A DNA stretch of 64,000 nt. It comes from an uncultured candidate division WPS-2 bacterium. Lineage in GTDB: Bacteria > Vulcanimicrobiota > Vulcanimicrobiia > Vulcanimicrobiales > Vulcanimicrobiaceae. Location: contig CALEYW010000092.1 of NCBI GenBank assembly GCA_937927945.1, positions 48,543 to 112,542 of the forward strand. The letters run 5' to 3'. Below are positions 47,586 through 57,352 of the stretch, piece after piece. Position 1 is the first letter of the stretch, and every line of letters starts with the position of its first letter. The position numbers and the translations under genes are program-made. The notes under the pieces were generated by a model. That model saw nothing but the letters and a program-made list of their open reading frames with translations. It was not told the DNA's origin and did no database searches.

Positions 47586-50368
47586 CAGCCGACCGCCGTC
47601 AGCACGGCGCGGGCACGCAGCGCGGCGGTCAGCGCGCCGCGCGCATCGTCGAGCGCGGCGTCGCGCCCGCTGGAGAGGATCCGGTCGAACGCGTCGCGCG
47701 GCAGCTCCGTGCAGCGGACGAAGGCGTCGTCGAGCGCGCGCACGTAACGCACCAGCGTTGCGGCGAGCAGCGGTTCGTCATCGCAGCGCGTCGGCAGCAG
47801 CGCGGCGAGCGTCCGCAGCATTGCCGGAGCGCCGAGCGTAGTGCCGACGAGGTCGTCGAGCAACTCGCGCAGCGTCGCTCGCTCGATCGAGACGCAGAGC
47901 GCACGCTCGTCGATCTCGCCTGCCGGAGCGGCGAGCAGGCGTTCCAGCAACGCGACCATCGCGCGCCGCAGGTTCGCATCTTCCAGGTCGTCGGCCGTCG
48001 CATCGAACCCCGGGATACGCAGCTTCACGTACAGCCGGTCGAACACGTCGGCCAGCGCCGCGCGCGCGTCGCGCAGGGCGCCCGTGACGTCGCAATCGTC
48101 GGAACCTGCGGCGGACGGAAAGAGCGCGCGCAGCGCGAGAGCGTGCGCGGCAAGGCCGCTCGCCTCCCCGGCACGCAGCAATCGCGCGGCGTCGTCCAGC
48201 TCCTCACCGTCGAGGGGCAGCGCGAGAACGACCGCATCCGACACGCGCTGCGCGAGCTGCGCGGGTAGCGGGACGGGTTCGTTCGAGGCGATGATCGGTT
48301 CGGCGCGTTTCGCATCGAGGGCACAGCTCGACACGTGATACGGCAGGCCCGCGATGCGCGTTGCGAACGCGCCGATGTGGCGGCACGCGACCGGCGCGGA
48401 CGTGAGTGTCTGCGCGGCGCCCTCGACGTCGATCGCCGCTTCGACGCGGACAGCGTCGCGATCGCCGGCCGGATCGGCAAGCAGCGACCACGACACCACG
48501 ATGCACGAGCGGGGCGGGAGCCCGTGCAGCACCAAGCCTGCGGCCAGCGGTGATCGGCCGGCGGGATCGAGCGCGCGGCACCCGTCGATTACGGTCGAAC
48601 CCGCAACGTAGACGGTTCCGTCGGGCGCGGCAGCGCGAATCGTCAGCGTCTCGATCGCGACGTCGGCGTCGACGTCCAGCACGAGGCGCACTTCGAACGC
48701 CGCGCCCGCCGCGGCGGCCTCCGGAACGTCCAGCGTCGCTTGGACGAGCGACGGCGCGGCGTTACCCGCGACGGCGGGCAGCCGAAGCTCCGGCGCGTTG
48801 CGGGCGCGCACCGACCCGCCCGGCACGGCATCAGCCGTCGCGATCTCGAACGTGACCGTTGCGAACGCCGGGATCGATCCGAGCGTGCGCGTCGTCGTAC
48901 CGGCAGTGGCGATCGCATCGCGCGCGAGCGCCGGTCCGTCGTTGCGAACGGTATACCGTGCGGCGCGGGCATCGCACGCGACCGGCGCGTCGAGCACGAG
49001 CCACGCGCGATCGCGCACGCCGATCGCCACCGCGGCGCGGCAGCATTCGACGCCGTCGCCGTCGACCGCGACGAGCGCGAGATCGAGGACAGCGCCGTCA
49101 TCGCACGTTTCGGGAAGCCGCGTTCGGAGCGCGGCGCGCGCGCTCCGCCCCGGCAAAACGACGACGGGAACGGGCAAGAACGCGAGCCCGCCGGCAGCGC
49201 GCAACGTCACGCGTTCCGTGTGGTCGCCGCCATTGGTCAGCACGGCGCCGAACTCCAATGCGTCCCCTGGTGCCGCGACGGCCGGCGCGCCGACGATGCG
49301 CAGGCGCACATCGCGCGCGACGTGCGGAGCGAACGATACGTCGACGCTGCGCGCTCCTTGCGTGACGCAGACGGTCCCCGCTTCGCACGTCGCGGCATAC
49401 GCCGCGGCGAGCACGACCCGCGCCGTCGTGCGCGCGGGAATGCAGGACGCGACGACCTCGCAGCGCGAGGCGCTGATCGAAAGGCGGCCGACGACGTCGC
49501 CGTCGGCTCGTCGCGCCGCGCGCGTGTCGAGCGCGATTCCTTCGAGCGTGATCTCGTCGCGCACGGGGCGCAGCCCCGGCGGAAGCGTGATGGTGAGCGG
49601 CACGTCGCCGGCGTCAGCCCAACCGGCGTTGCGCAGCTCGACCGTCACGGACACGCGACGGCGCGCGACGCTCACGGTGACGATCGGTGCCGCGAGCTCC
49701 GCCTGCGGAGCGATCGCCGAGCGCGCGACCAGGCGAACGCGCGAACCGCCGGCGACCACGTCGGCATCGGTCGCCTCGATCGCGCCGAGGGGCGCAACGA
49801 TCCGCGCAGTCATCGCAAGGGTGACGCTCTCGCCGGGCGCGAGGCGATCGTGCGCGAGCGTCACCGGCCCGTCGCCGTCACTGCGCGTGCAGCCGTGCGG
49901 CGCGGGCAACGTCAGACGCAGAGCGTACGCCGCGCCGTCACCTTCGTTCGTGACGACCGCGCGAACGGCGACGAGGTCGTCGGTGAGAACGTCGACGAAC
50001 GTCCCCGACGCCGGTCCGTCGAGCACCGGCTGCGTCCGCACCGTCAAGTGCGCGACGTTCGTCCCGAAGGCATCGCCGTGGAATCGGAGTACCGCTTGCG
50101 CTGCGAGCGACGCGCCGTCATCAGCTCCCGTCGCGACCCGCAACGCAACGTCGGCGCAGACGTCCTCTCCCGCCTCGACCGGTGCGACGTCGACGTCGAG
50201 GTCGCCGATCCCATCGAGCCCGTCGCCGATCAGGAACGCGATCGTTCCCGGTGGGCTCTGCTCGCGTGATACGTTGCGAGCGCGAACGCGCAGGTGCACG
50301 ATCTCGCCCGGCCGCGCGGTCGCCGGTTCGAAATGCAGCGCATATAGTACGGTATCGTACGCCGTCAT
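47582..50368 (-). CDS. 928-residue repeat protein of CARDB/DUF11-like beta-sandwich domains
   Basis: About the first 650 residues are a series of Ig-like modules of roughly 100-125 residues. Each contains a pattern such as PGExVxLxxxxRN or GDALEFGAVLTNGGDHTERVTL (typical of CARDB/DUF11 folds). The C-terminal 250 residues are helical and contain no repeats (SDAVVLALPLDGEELDDAARLLRAG onwards). No signal peptide or membrane helix is visible, unlike most DUF11-like proteins, which are surface structures. I could not recognise a specific family. The downstream HEAT-like gene is coupled to it; the glycine-rich exported protein is divergent from it. A scaffold or assembly role is conceivable but unproven. 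Confidence 0.6.
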   Translation of the reverse strand: MTAYDTVLYALHFEPATARPGEIVHLRVRARNVSREQSPPGTIAFLIGDGLDGIGDLDVDVAPVEAGEDVCADVALRVATGADDGASLAAQAVLRFHGDAFGTNVAHLTVRTQPVLDGPASGTFVDVLTDDLVAVRAVVTNEGDGAAYALRLTLPAPHGCTRSDGDGPVTLAHDRLAPGESVTLAMTARIVAPLGAIEATDADVVAGGSRVRLVARSAIAPQAELAAPIVTVSVARRRVSVTVELRNAGWADAGDVPLTITLPPGLRPVRDEITLEGIALDTRAARRADGDVVGRLSISASRCEVVASCIPARTTARVVLAAAYAATCEAGTVCVTQGARSVDVSFAPHVARDVRLRIVGAPAVAAPGDALEFGAVLTNGGDHTERVTLRAAGGLAFLPVPVVVLPGRSARAALRTRLPETCDDGAVLDLALVAVDGDGVECCRAAVAIGVRDRAWLVLDAPVACDARAARYTVRNDGPALARDAIATAGTTTRTLGSIPAFATVTFEIATADAVPGGSVRARNAPELRLPAVAGNAAPSLVQATLDVPEAAAAGAAFEVRLVLDVDADVAIETLTIRAAAPDGTVYVAGSTVIDGCRALDPAGRSPLAAGLVLHGLPPRSCIVVSWSLLADPAGDRDAVRVEAAIDVEGAAQTLTSAPVACRHIGAFATRIAGLPYHVSSCALDAKRAEPIIASNEPVPLPAQLAQRVSDAVVLALPLDGEELDDAARLLRAGEASGLAAHALALRALFPSAAGSDDCDVTGALRDARAALADVFDRLYVKLRIPGFDATADDLEDANLRRAMVALLERLLAAPAGEIDERALCVSIERATLRELLDDLVGTTLGAPAMLRTLAALLPTRCDDEPLLAATLVRYVRALDDAFVRCTELPRDAFDRILSSGRDAALDDARGALTAALRARAVLTAVGW

Positions 50369-50506
50369 AGACGCGCCGGTGCCCGCTCAGTCAGCCAACT
50401 ATTCGTAAAGGGCGGCGGAACTCGCCGCATCGCACGGCGAAGGTGGCTCTGTGAACTCTGCGCGTCTTCGACGAAGCGTGTTTTCTCGTCGGCGCGCCGG
50501 TTGAGC

Positions 50507-52837
50507 ATGCGCACGCTGCGTCGCGCCATCGCCTCGGTTCAAGCGATCGTCGCCGCGATCGCGCTCGTCGTCATTCCTTCGGCGCCGACCGACGGCGCCG
50601 GCTATCCCTGCGGCACGCCCGGGAAGGACGGCAGCCCTTCGCTCGGCGGAACCCCCAACACGTACTGGGCCGGTTCCGGAAGTCCGGCTGCGGGCAGCAC
50701 GACGATCACGCTGGGCACCCGCAACGCCAACGGTTCGGCGGTGCTGGCCAAGACGGGTGATATGCTGCTGCTGGTGCAGACGCAAGGCGCGTCGATCAGC
50801 ACGACCAACAGCGCGGCGTACGGCAATGGATCGACCGGCTCCGGTTGGACCGGAACTCCGGTCGCCGGAAGCTACGAGTTCGTCATCGTCCGCAACGCGC
50901 CGGCACTCGGCGCCGACACCGGATCGTCGGTCACGATCGCCTCGGCGGGCGGAGGCGGCCTGGTCAACAAGTATGTCAGCGCCGCGGCCACCGCGGGCAT
51001 GGGCCAGGAGACGTGGCAAATCGTGCGCGTTCCCCAGTACCTGAACTTCACCGCGTCAGGTCCGCTCTACACGGCAAGGTGGGATGGAGCGAGCGGCGGC
51101 GTCATCTCGCTCGACGTCGCGAAGACGCTCACCCTCTCGTCGGCGATCAACGCCGACGGCTACGGTTTCCGCGGCGGCGGACAAAACGTGTGGGGCAAGG
51201 CCGCGACGACCGTGGCGCCCTCGAGTTGGACCGCCAACAAGGGCGCCGTCACGGACTACGTCTATCCGATCAATCCGATCATCCAGAGCCTGGCCGGTTT
51301 CACGTACACCAGCGGCACCTCGTTCGACGGTGGCCCGGACGGTTTCAAAGGCGAGGGGATCGCCGGGACCCCGGCCTACACGTACGCTTCGGGCGATGCG
51401 GCGACCGTGAAGGCGGCGAGCTGGGGCTATCCGGGCGGCGACAAGGCGCGCGGCGCACCCGGCAACGCCGGCGGCGGGGCGACCGACTCGAACGTGACCG
51501 GCGTTCAAGAGAACCCGAACGCGAACACGTGGAACTCGGGCGGCGGCGGCGGCGGCAACGGCGGCGCGGGCGGCATCGGCGGCAAGAACTGGGACGGAAC
51601 GCCGAACAACGGATCGACCTCGATCGTCTCGAGCGAAGGCCTCGGCGGGGCGGCGTGGCCGGCGAGCGTCACCAGCATCGTGATGGGCGGCGGCGGCGGT
51701 GCCGGCTCCAACAACGATGGCTCGACATCAACTCGCTCGATCCCGGTCGGCGGTGGCCTGACCTTCACGCCGACCGCCACGACCGCCTCGTCGGGCGCTT
51801 CCGGCGGGGGCTTGGTCCTCTTGCGCGTCGCCACGATCGCCGGTGGAACCATTACCGCCAAGGGGATATCGGCACCAGACCCCGACTTCGACGGCGGCGG
51901 CGGGGGCGGCGCGGGCGGCACCGTCGTCCTGGTGGGCACGGGCTCGATCACCGCGACCGTCGACGTCTCAGGCGGCAACGGCGCCTGTTCGACCGGCGGC
52001 TGCGGGGCGAACGCGAGCGCGAACCCGAGCCTCAAACACGGGACCGGCGGCGGCGGCGGCGGCGGCGTGGTGCTCAACTCCGGGACGTCGGTCACCGCCA
52101 CGCTCACCGGCGGCGCTCCGGGACAAACCGCGTACACCGGAACGCCGCCGAACGATACGTACGGTGCGCTGGCCGGCGTCGTCGGCCGCCAAGTCACCGG
52201 GGTCTCGCCGTCATCGATTCCCGGCGCGCGCTCGGGCGCCGAGTGCTCGCTGCTGCTGCTCGCGAAGCGCGTGACGACGTTCAACGTCACGCCACGGTCT
52301 GCGTTCGTCAACGACAACTTCACCGACGCGAACAACGGTCAGCTGGTCGACGCGAACACCAATTGGCCGTGGAGCTGCGCGCCCGCCTGGAGCTGCGGCG
52401 GCAACCCCCAGATCTTCGGCACGCTTACCGAGGCGCCCAAACCCGGCGACACGCTCGAGTACACGATCTACTTCGTCTCCGCCGGCGGAAACAGCGTGCA
52501 GTTCAGCGGCAGCGGCGTCGGGGTGCAAGGCATCTGCGACTACGTGCCGGCAACGACCACGATCGTCGCGGCACAATATGGCGGGAAACCGATGCAGGTC
52601 ACGCTCGGCTTCACCACCCCGACCCCGACGAACTACGGTCAGGTCGGGGCCGCCGGTCAGACCGGCTACTACGCGATCGTCGCCGGGGCGGGGAATCCGA
52701 TACCGCTTCCCACGGCCTGCGGCGCGGTTCCGGCCGGCGCGCCCGGCGCCGTCTTTTTCAGCGCCGCGAGCCTGGCCCCGTACCCAACCAACGACGGCGG
52801 GTTCGGCAAAATCCGCTTCACGGTGAAACAGACCTAG
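50507..52837 (+). CDS. Glycine-rich exported protein with low-complexity regions
   Basis: A 776-residue protein. A signal peptide (SVQAIVAAIALVVIPSAPTDGAGYP) precedes alternating glycine-rich tracts (GGGGGGNGGAGGIGG near residues 345-360 and similar runs) and beta-rich repeats. The C-terminal domain has six cysteines (about 610-740). It is typical of secreted adhesin-like or surface-layer proteins and has no catalytic motif. It is divergent from the Ig-like repeat gene, with 138 bases between. Start placed at ATG 50507; TTG 50501 would add two residues. Likely secreted; function unknown. Confidence 0.65.
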   Translation: MRTLRRAIASVQAIVAAIALVVIPSAPTDGAGYPCGTPGKDGSPSLGGTPNTYWAGSGSPAAGSTTITLGTRNANGSAVLAKTGDMLLLVQTQGASISTTNSAAYGNGSTGSGWTGTPVAGSYEFVIVRNAPALGADTGSSVTIASAGGGGLVNKYVSAAATAGMGQETWQIVRVPQYLNFTASGPLYTARWDGASGGVISLDVAKTLTLSSAINADGYGFRGGGQNVWGKAATTVAPSSWTANKGAVTDYVYPINPIIQSLAGFTYTSGTSFDGGPDGFKGEGIAGTPAYTYASGDAATVKAASWGYPGGDKARGAPGNAGGGATDSNVTGVQENPNANTWNSGGGGGGNGGAGGIGGKNWDGTPNNGSTSIVSSEGLGGAAWPASVTSIVMGGGGGAGSNNDGSTSTRSIPVGGGLTFTPTATTASSGASGGGLVLLRVATIAGGTITAKGISAPDPDFDGGGGGGAGGTVVLVGTGSITATVDVSGGNGACSTGGCGANASANPSLKHGTGGGGGGGVVLNSGTSVTATLTGGAPGQTAYTGTPPNDTYGALAGVVGRQVTGVSPSSIPGARSGAECSLLLLAKRVTTFNVTPRSAFVNDNFTDANNGQLVDANTNWPWSCAPAWSCGGNPQIFGTLTEAPKPGDTLEYTIYFVSAGGNSVQFSGSGVGVQGICDYVPATTTIVAAQYGGKPMQVTLGFTTPTPTNYGQVGAAGQTGYYAIVAGAGNPIPLPTACGAVPAGAPGAVFFSAASLAPYPTNDGGFGKIRFTVKQT

Positions 52838-52909
52838 CAGGCCGTCTGCGTACGCGTGGGCCCGGCGAACAAAGGGCGTCGGTGAGGGCGGTCTTGAAGT
52901 GAACGTGCG

Positions 52910-53590
52910 ATGATCGACCTTTCGACGCTCCGGCGGATCCCGCTGTTCCGGGATTTCACCGACGAGCAGTTGTCGCAGGTCCTTGCGACCGTAGCGGAAC
53001 GCCGCTTCCCCAAGCACCAGTTCGTCGTGCGCGAAGGCGAGCCCGGCGACACGTTCTTCGTCATCGCCTCGGGCTCGGTAGCGGTCTGCCGCATCGCCCC
53101 GGACGGTCGGGAGACGATTCTCTCGATCCTCAAGGAAGGCGACTTCTTCGGCGAGATGTCGATGTTCGACTCGTCGCTGCGCTCCGCATCGATCAAGACG
53201 CTGACCGACGTCGAAGTCGGCGCGGTGCGGCGGGACGACTTCCTCGGGCTGATCGACCGCAATCCGCAGATCGGCAAACTGCTGGTGATCGAGCTCTCGG
53301 AACGCCTGCGGGCTGCCAATGCGCTGATCGCGGCGACGACGTCGCAAGACATCCGGGCGCGGCTGGCGTCGCTCTTGCTGAACCTGGCCGAGCAGTTCGG
53401 CGAGTCGGTGGAGAACGGCACCCGCATCACGCTGCGGTTGACGAACCAAGAGATGGCGAACATGATCGGCACGACGCGCGAGACCGTCAATCGCACGTTG
53501 AACCGGTTCTGGGACGACCGGCTGGTCGACATGCGGACCGCGCACGTCATCGTCACCGAGCCCGACAAGCTCCGCTCGCTGATTCCCTAA
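52910..53590 (+). CDS. Crp/Fnr family transcriptional regulator
   Basis: A 226-residue regulator with an N-terminal cyclic-nucleotide-binding domain (VREGEPGDTFFVIASGSVAVCR, GDFFGEMSMFD) and a C-terminal winged helix (about 150-220, TNQEMANMIGTTRETVNRTLNRF). FNR's iron-sulfur cysteines are absent, so it resembles CRP-type or redox-independent members. The FGEMSMFDSSLRSAS phosphate-binding cassette is present, so binding of cAMP or a similar ligand is plausible. No target site is evident nearby. Confidence 0.9.
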   Translation: MIDLSTLRRIPLFRDFTDEQLSQVLATVAERRFPKHQFVVREGEPGDTFFVIASGSVAVCRIAPDGRETILSILKEGDFFGEMSMFDSSLRSASIKTLTDVEVGAVRRDDFLGLIDRNPQIGKLLVIELSERLRAANALIAATTSQDIRARLASLLLNLAEQFGESVENGTRITLRLTNQEMANMIGTTRETVNRTLNRFWDDRLVDMRTAHVIVTEPDKLRSLIP

Positions 53591-53624
53591 CTGCGCCCGG
53601 CGCGCGCCGGGCACTCGCGCGGAC

Positions 53625-54830
53625 ATGACCCCTGCCGCGGCGTTCGAGCACGCGATCGTCGCCGGCGCGCTGGCGTTCGCCCTCGCGGCGACGCTCGTCG
53701 CGCTGCGGGCGCGGGCGGCCGTCCGCGCCTGCCGGATCGCGCTGCGCTTGTCCCGCGAGCGCGAGGAGGCGTTCACGGACTCGTCGCGCCGGCTCGCCGA
53801 GGCGGCGCGCTCCGGCGTCGACGCGATCCGCGACGAGATCGTGCGCGCGGCGCACACGATCGCGCCCAGCGTCGACGGTTTTCTGTTGTACGAGGAATGC
53901 GACGGAGCGCTGACCTGCGCGTTCGCGGCCGGAAAACGGGTCGCGTACTTTGAGGGTTCGCGCACGGCGCTCGACGAGCCGGGATCGCTCCCGGCGCGCG
54001 CGATCGCGGTTCGGCATCGCGTGACGCTCGACGACGCCGGGGTCCGTCCGCTGCATCCGGGCGACGTCGCCGCGCTCGCCGTTCCGCTCGCGCTCGAACC
54101 CGGCCGCACCGCGGTCCTGGTGATGGCCGCGCACGCGCCGCTCGATCGGCAGAGCATCGACCGGCTGGTCACCGTCGTCGATCACGCATCGCCGGCCTAC
54201 CTCATCGCGCGCGAACGAGAAGACGACCGCCGGCGCGCCGAGTACGACGGCCTCACCGGACTGCTGACGCCGCGGGCATTTCGCCAGCGACTGGGTCTGC
54301 TGGTCGAGCGGGCGCGGTTCGCGCCCCTGGCGCGCCTCGCGCTCGTCTTCCTCGACACCGATCGCTTCAAGGAATGGAATGACGCGTACGGTCACGCCTG
54401 CGGCGATGCGCTGCTCCGCGAGATCGCCGGCGCGCTGCGTTCGATCGCCACGGGTGATCGCGATTTGGTCGCCCGCAACGGCGGCGACGAGTTCTGCGTC
54501 GTCTTCACCGAGACCGACAAAGCGACGGCGATCGAGCGCGCCGACCTGCTGCGCCGCCGTATCGCCGCGATCGACTGCACGGGGCTGCGCCCGATCGGCG
54601 CGCGCGGCGAGGTGCGCATCACGGCGTCGCTGGGCGTGGCCGCGCTCTCGGCCGACGCATCCGATGCGAGCGAGCTGCTGGAGTGCGCAGACGCCGCGAT
54701 GTACCATACCAAGCAGACCGGACGCGACGGCGTCTCCTACGTCCTGCCGGGCGGCGGATTCAGCCGTCTCGCGGCCGACCCCGCGGAGGAGGCGGTGCGG
54801 CCGGGGCGGTGCGTCGAAGGACGCGCATGA
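53625..54830 (+). CDS. Diguanylate cyclase with membrane helix, GAF-like and GGDEF domains
   Basis: A 401-residue protein. An N-terminal hydrophobic helix (about 10-28) and a short helix lead to a GAF-like sensory region (about 60-200). The GGDEF domain (about 215-370) has RNGGDEFCVVF as its active site and DTDRFKEWNDAYGH for Mg/GTP binding. The inhibitory I-site RxxD, five residues before GGDEF, reads GDRD, so product inhibition is probably absent. It makes c-di-GMP from GTP. The TTG start of priA lies just past its stop, and the two genes are probably co-transcribed. Confidence 0.88.
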   Translation: MTPAAAFEHAIVAGALAFALAATLVALRARAAVRACRIALRLSREREEAFTDSSRRLAEAARSGVDAIRDEIVRAAHTIAPSVDGFLLYEECDGALTCAFAAGKRVAYFEGSRTALDEPGSLPARAIAVRHRVTLDDAGVRPLHPGDVAALAVPLALEPGRTAVLVMAAHAPLDRQSIDRLVTVVDHASPAYLIAREREDDRRRAEYDGLTGLLTPRAFRQRLGLLVERARFAPLARLALVFLDTDRFKEWNDAYGHACGDALLREIAGALRSIATGDRDLVARNGGDEFCVVFTETDKATAIERADLLRRRIAAIDCTGLRPIGARGEVRITASLGVAALSADASDASELLECADAAMYHTKQTGRDGVSYVLPGGGFSRLAADPAEEAVRPGRCVEGRA

Positions 54831-54843
54831 TGAGCTCTTTGGG

Positions 54844-57243
54844 TTGCGCGCCGCGCTGAGCGCGCGGCGCGTCGACGTCCTTCCGCATCTGAAGACCGCC
54901 CGGTTCGACCGCGCGCTCTCGTATCGCGTGCCGGAGGACATGACGCTGCACGTCGGCGACGTCGTGCGCGTCCCACTCGGGCCGCGCGCCGTTTTTGCGT
55001 ACGTGCTGGGCGATCCGTACGTGAGCGACGACGACGCGAAACTGCGCGACGTCACGGCGCGGGTCGACGGTCCACGCGCGTTCGATGCGACCGGCCTCGC
55101 GCTGGCCCGCTGGATCGGCGATCAGTATCTGTGCTCGCTACGCGAGGCACTGGGCGCTATCGTGCTGGCCGCCGCGATTCCGCGTGCCGTCGAACGCCTC
55201 GTCCCGCTCGGCGAGCCGCCCGATCCGGCCCGGTTCAAAGCCGTGCCGGAGCGGCTGATCCGCTTGCTCTGGACCGAGTTTCGCGACGGCGTCACCTCCG
55301 ACGTCCTGCTGCGTCATCCCGACGCGCGCCGGGCCGGCGACCGTCAGACGCTCACGCGCGCGATCGACGCGCTGCTGCGCGCGCGGGCGCTGGAACGCCG
55401 CCGCGTCCTGGCCGAGGCACGCGTCGGTGCAGCGATGGTCCGCATGCTTCGCCGCGGCGATGCGGCGATCCGCGGCAAGAAAGCCGAAGCGCTCGCCGCG
55501 CACGTCGCGGCGCTCGGCGAGGCGCGGCGCAGCGACGCGGTGCTGGCCGGGTTCTCCGACGCGGTGATCCGGCGCGCGGTGCAGGCGGGCGCCTTGATCG
55601 AGGAGCTGCGGGAAGTGCGGCGCGAGCGCACGGCCCGGGTCGCGCTGCCGCCGTATCCGCCGACGGACGAGCAGCGCGACGCGATCGCGACGCTGGCCGC
55701 GCTCATCGATGCGCGCGCCTACGCGCAATTGCTCGTTCACGGCGTGACCGGGAGCGGCAAGACCTTCGTGTACTTGCACGCGATCGCGCGCGTCCTGGCG
55801 CGCGGCGGACGCGCGATCGTCCTGGTTCCCGAAATTGCGCTGACGCCGCAGACGGCCGCGCGTTTCGAAGCGGCGTTCGGCGATCGCGTTGCCGTGCTGC
55901 ACTCGGCGCTCTCGGAACGCGAACGGTTCGATGCATGGCAGGCAGCGGCACGCGGCGAGATCGACGTAATCGTCGGCGCGCGGAGCGCCGTGTTCGCGCC
56001 GCTCGACGACGTGCGGCTCATCGTCGTGGACGAAGCGCATGAGACGTCGTACCGTCAGGATTCCGTCCCGCGCTACGACGCCGTCGCCGTCGCGCGCGAG
56101 CGGATGCGCCGCAGTGGCGGCGTCGTCGTGCTCGGCAGCGCGACGCCCGCGCTCGACGACTACGCCCGCGCGAAAGCCGGCCGCTTTCCGACGGTGCGGC
56201 TGCTCGAGCGGGCCACCGCGCAAGCGCTCCCGGCGGTGCGGATCGTCGACATGGGTGCCGAATTCGCATCCGGCAACCGCCGTGTTTTTTCCACCGCGTT
56301 GGCCGACGCGATCGCACAGCGGATCGCGCGCGGCGAGAAGACGGTGCTGTTCATCAATCGTCGCGGCAGTTCGCGGTTCGTGTTGTGTCGCGCGTGCGGG
56401 CACGTCCCCGAATGCCCGCGCTGTTCGACCTCGCTGACCGTCCATCGCAGCGAGGCGCTGCTGCGCTGTCATTGGTGCGACTATCAGACCGCGCTGCCCG
56501 AGATCTGCACGGCCTGCGGGACCGGTCCGGTCCGCGAGTTCGGCGCGGGAACGCAGCGCGTCGCAGACGAGGCGGCGCGCCTTTTCCCTGAAGCCTCGAT
56601 CGTGCGCATGGACTCCGACACGACGACCCGCCTCGGCGATCACGCCCGGCTGCTCGAGCGCTTCGCGGACGCCGGCGATATCCTCGTCGGGACGCAGATG
56701 GTCGCCAAAGGCCTGGACTTTCCGACGGTCACGCTGGTCGGGGCGGTCGCGGCCGATCTCGACCTCCACGTCGCCGACTATCGCGCGGCCGAACGGACCT
56801 TCGCGCTGCTGACGCAGGTATGCGGACGCAGCGGCAGAGCGCGGCCCGGTGAAGCGATCGTCCAAACCTATGCTCCGGAGCACGCGGCCATCGCGTTCGC
56901 CGCGCGCCACGACTACGACGGGTTCGCGGCGGAGGAACTCCGCGACCGCCGCGCCTTGGGATGGCCGCCCTTCTCGCGGGTCGCGCTTCTCGGGGCGATC
57001 GGTCGGTCGCGCCGGGCCGTGGAAGAGGCGATCGGTACCTGGGCTGCCGCGCTGCGGGGGGATCCCCGGTTCGACGTCCTGGGGCCCGCGCCGTACCCGG
57101 TCGCGCGGGTCAACGAGGAGTGGCGCTACCGGATTGCGGTTCGAACGAAGCAGCTCGGTGCGCTGCGGGAAGCGATTCGGGCGCGGGTGATGCCGCTGGC
57201 CGAGGGGACGGCAGAGGTGCGGGTCGTCGTAACGTTCGAGTGA
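54844..57243 (+). CDS. priA: Primosomal protein N' (replication restart helicase)
   Basis: A 799-residue superfamily II helicase that reloads DnaB at stalled forks. Walker A HGVTGSGKT, DEAH box VVDEAHE, helicase motif VLGSATPALDDY, zinc-binding CRACGH, CPRC, CHWC and CTACG in the middle, and the C-terminal GTQMVAKGLDFPTVTLVGAVAADLDLHVADYRAAERTF region. The N-terminus opens VDVLPHLKTARFDRALSYRVPE. No standard start fits better than TTG at 54844, 13 bases after the stop of the cyclase gene, and this lacks a strong ribosome site. Confidence 0.95.
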   Translation: MRAALSARRVDVLPHLKTARFDRALSYRVPEDMTLHVGDVVRVPLGPRAVFAYVLGDPYVSDDDAKLRDVTARVDGPRAFDATGLALARWIGDQYLCSLREALGAIVLAAAIPRAVERLVPLGEPPDPARFKAVPERLIRLLWTEFRDGVTSDVLLRHPDARRAGDRQTLTRAIDALLRARALERRRVLAEARVGAAMVRMLRRGDAAIRGKKAEALAAHVAALGEARRSDAVLAGFSDAVIRRAVQAGALIEELREVRRERTARVALPPYPPTDEQRDAIATLAALIDARAYAQLLVHGVTGSGKTFVYLHAIARVLARGGRAIVLVPEIALTPQTAARFEAAFGDRVAVLHSALSERERFDAWQAAARGEIDVIVGARSAVFAPLDDVRLIVVDEAHETSYRQDSVPRYDAVAVARERMRRSGGVVVLGSATPALDDYARAKAGRFPTVRLLERATAQALPAVRIVDMGAEFASGNRRVFSTALADAIAQRIARGEKTVLFINRRGSSRFVLCRACGHVPECPRCSTSLTVHRSEALLRCHWCDYQTALPEICTACGTGPVREFGAGTQRVADEAARLFPEASIVRMDSDTTTRLGDHARLLERFADAGDILVGTQMVAKGLDFPTVTLVGAVAADLDLHVADYRAAERTFALLTQVCGRSGRARPGEAIVQTYAPEHAAIAFAARHDYDGFAAEELRDRRALGWPPFSRVALLGAIGRSRRAVEEAIGTWAAALRGDPRFDVLGPAPYPVARVNEEWRYRIAVRTKQLGALREAIRARVMPLAEGTAEVRVVVTFE

Positions 57244-57352
57244 CGCTTCGGGGGTCGGTGAAGTCTTCGTCAAGTTGCTGGCGTCACGGTCCAAGCCGTG
57301 GCACACTTGCCCTGGTACGGATTCGGCTCACACCAACCATGGAGGGCGGCTT

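Noticed and set aside
50369..50506. c-di-GMP (GEMM) riboswitch in the divergent region
   Set aside because: The GEMM core sequences were not found; similarity was limited to a few G/C bases.
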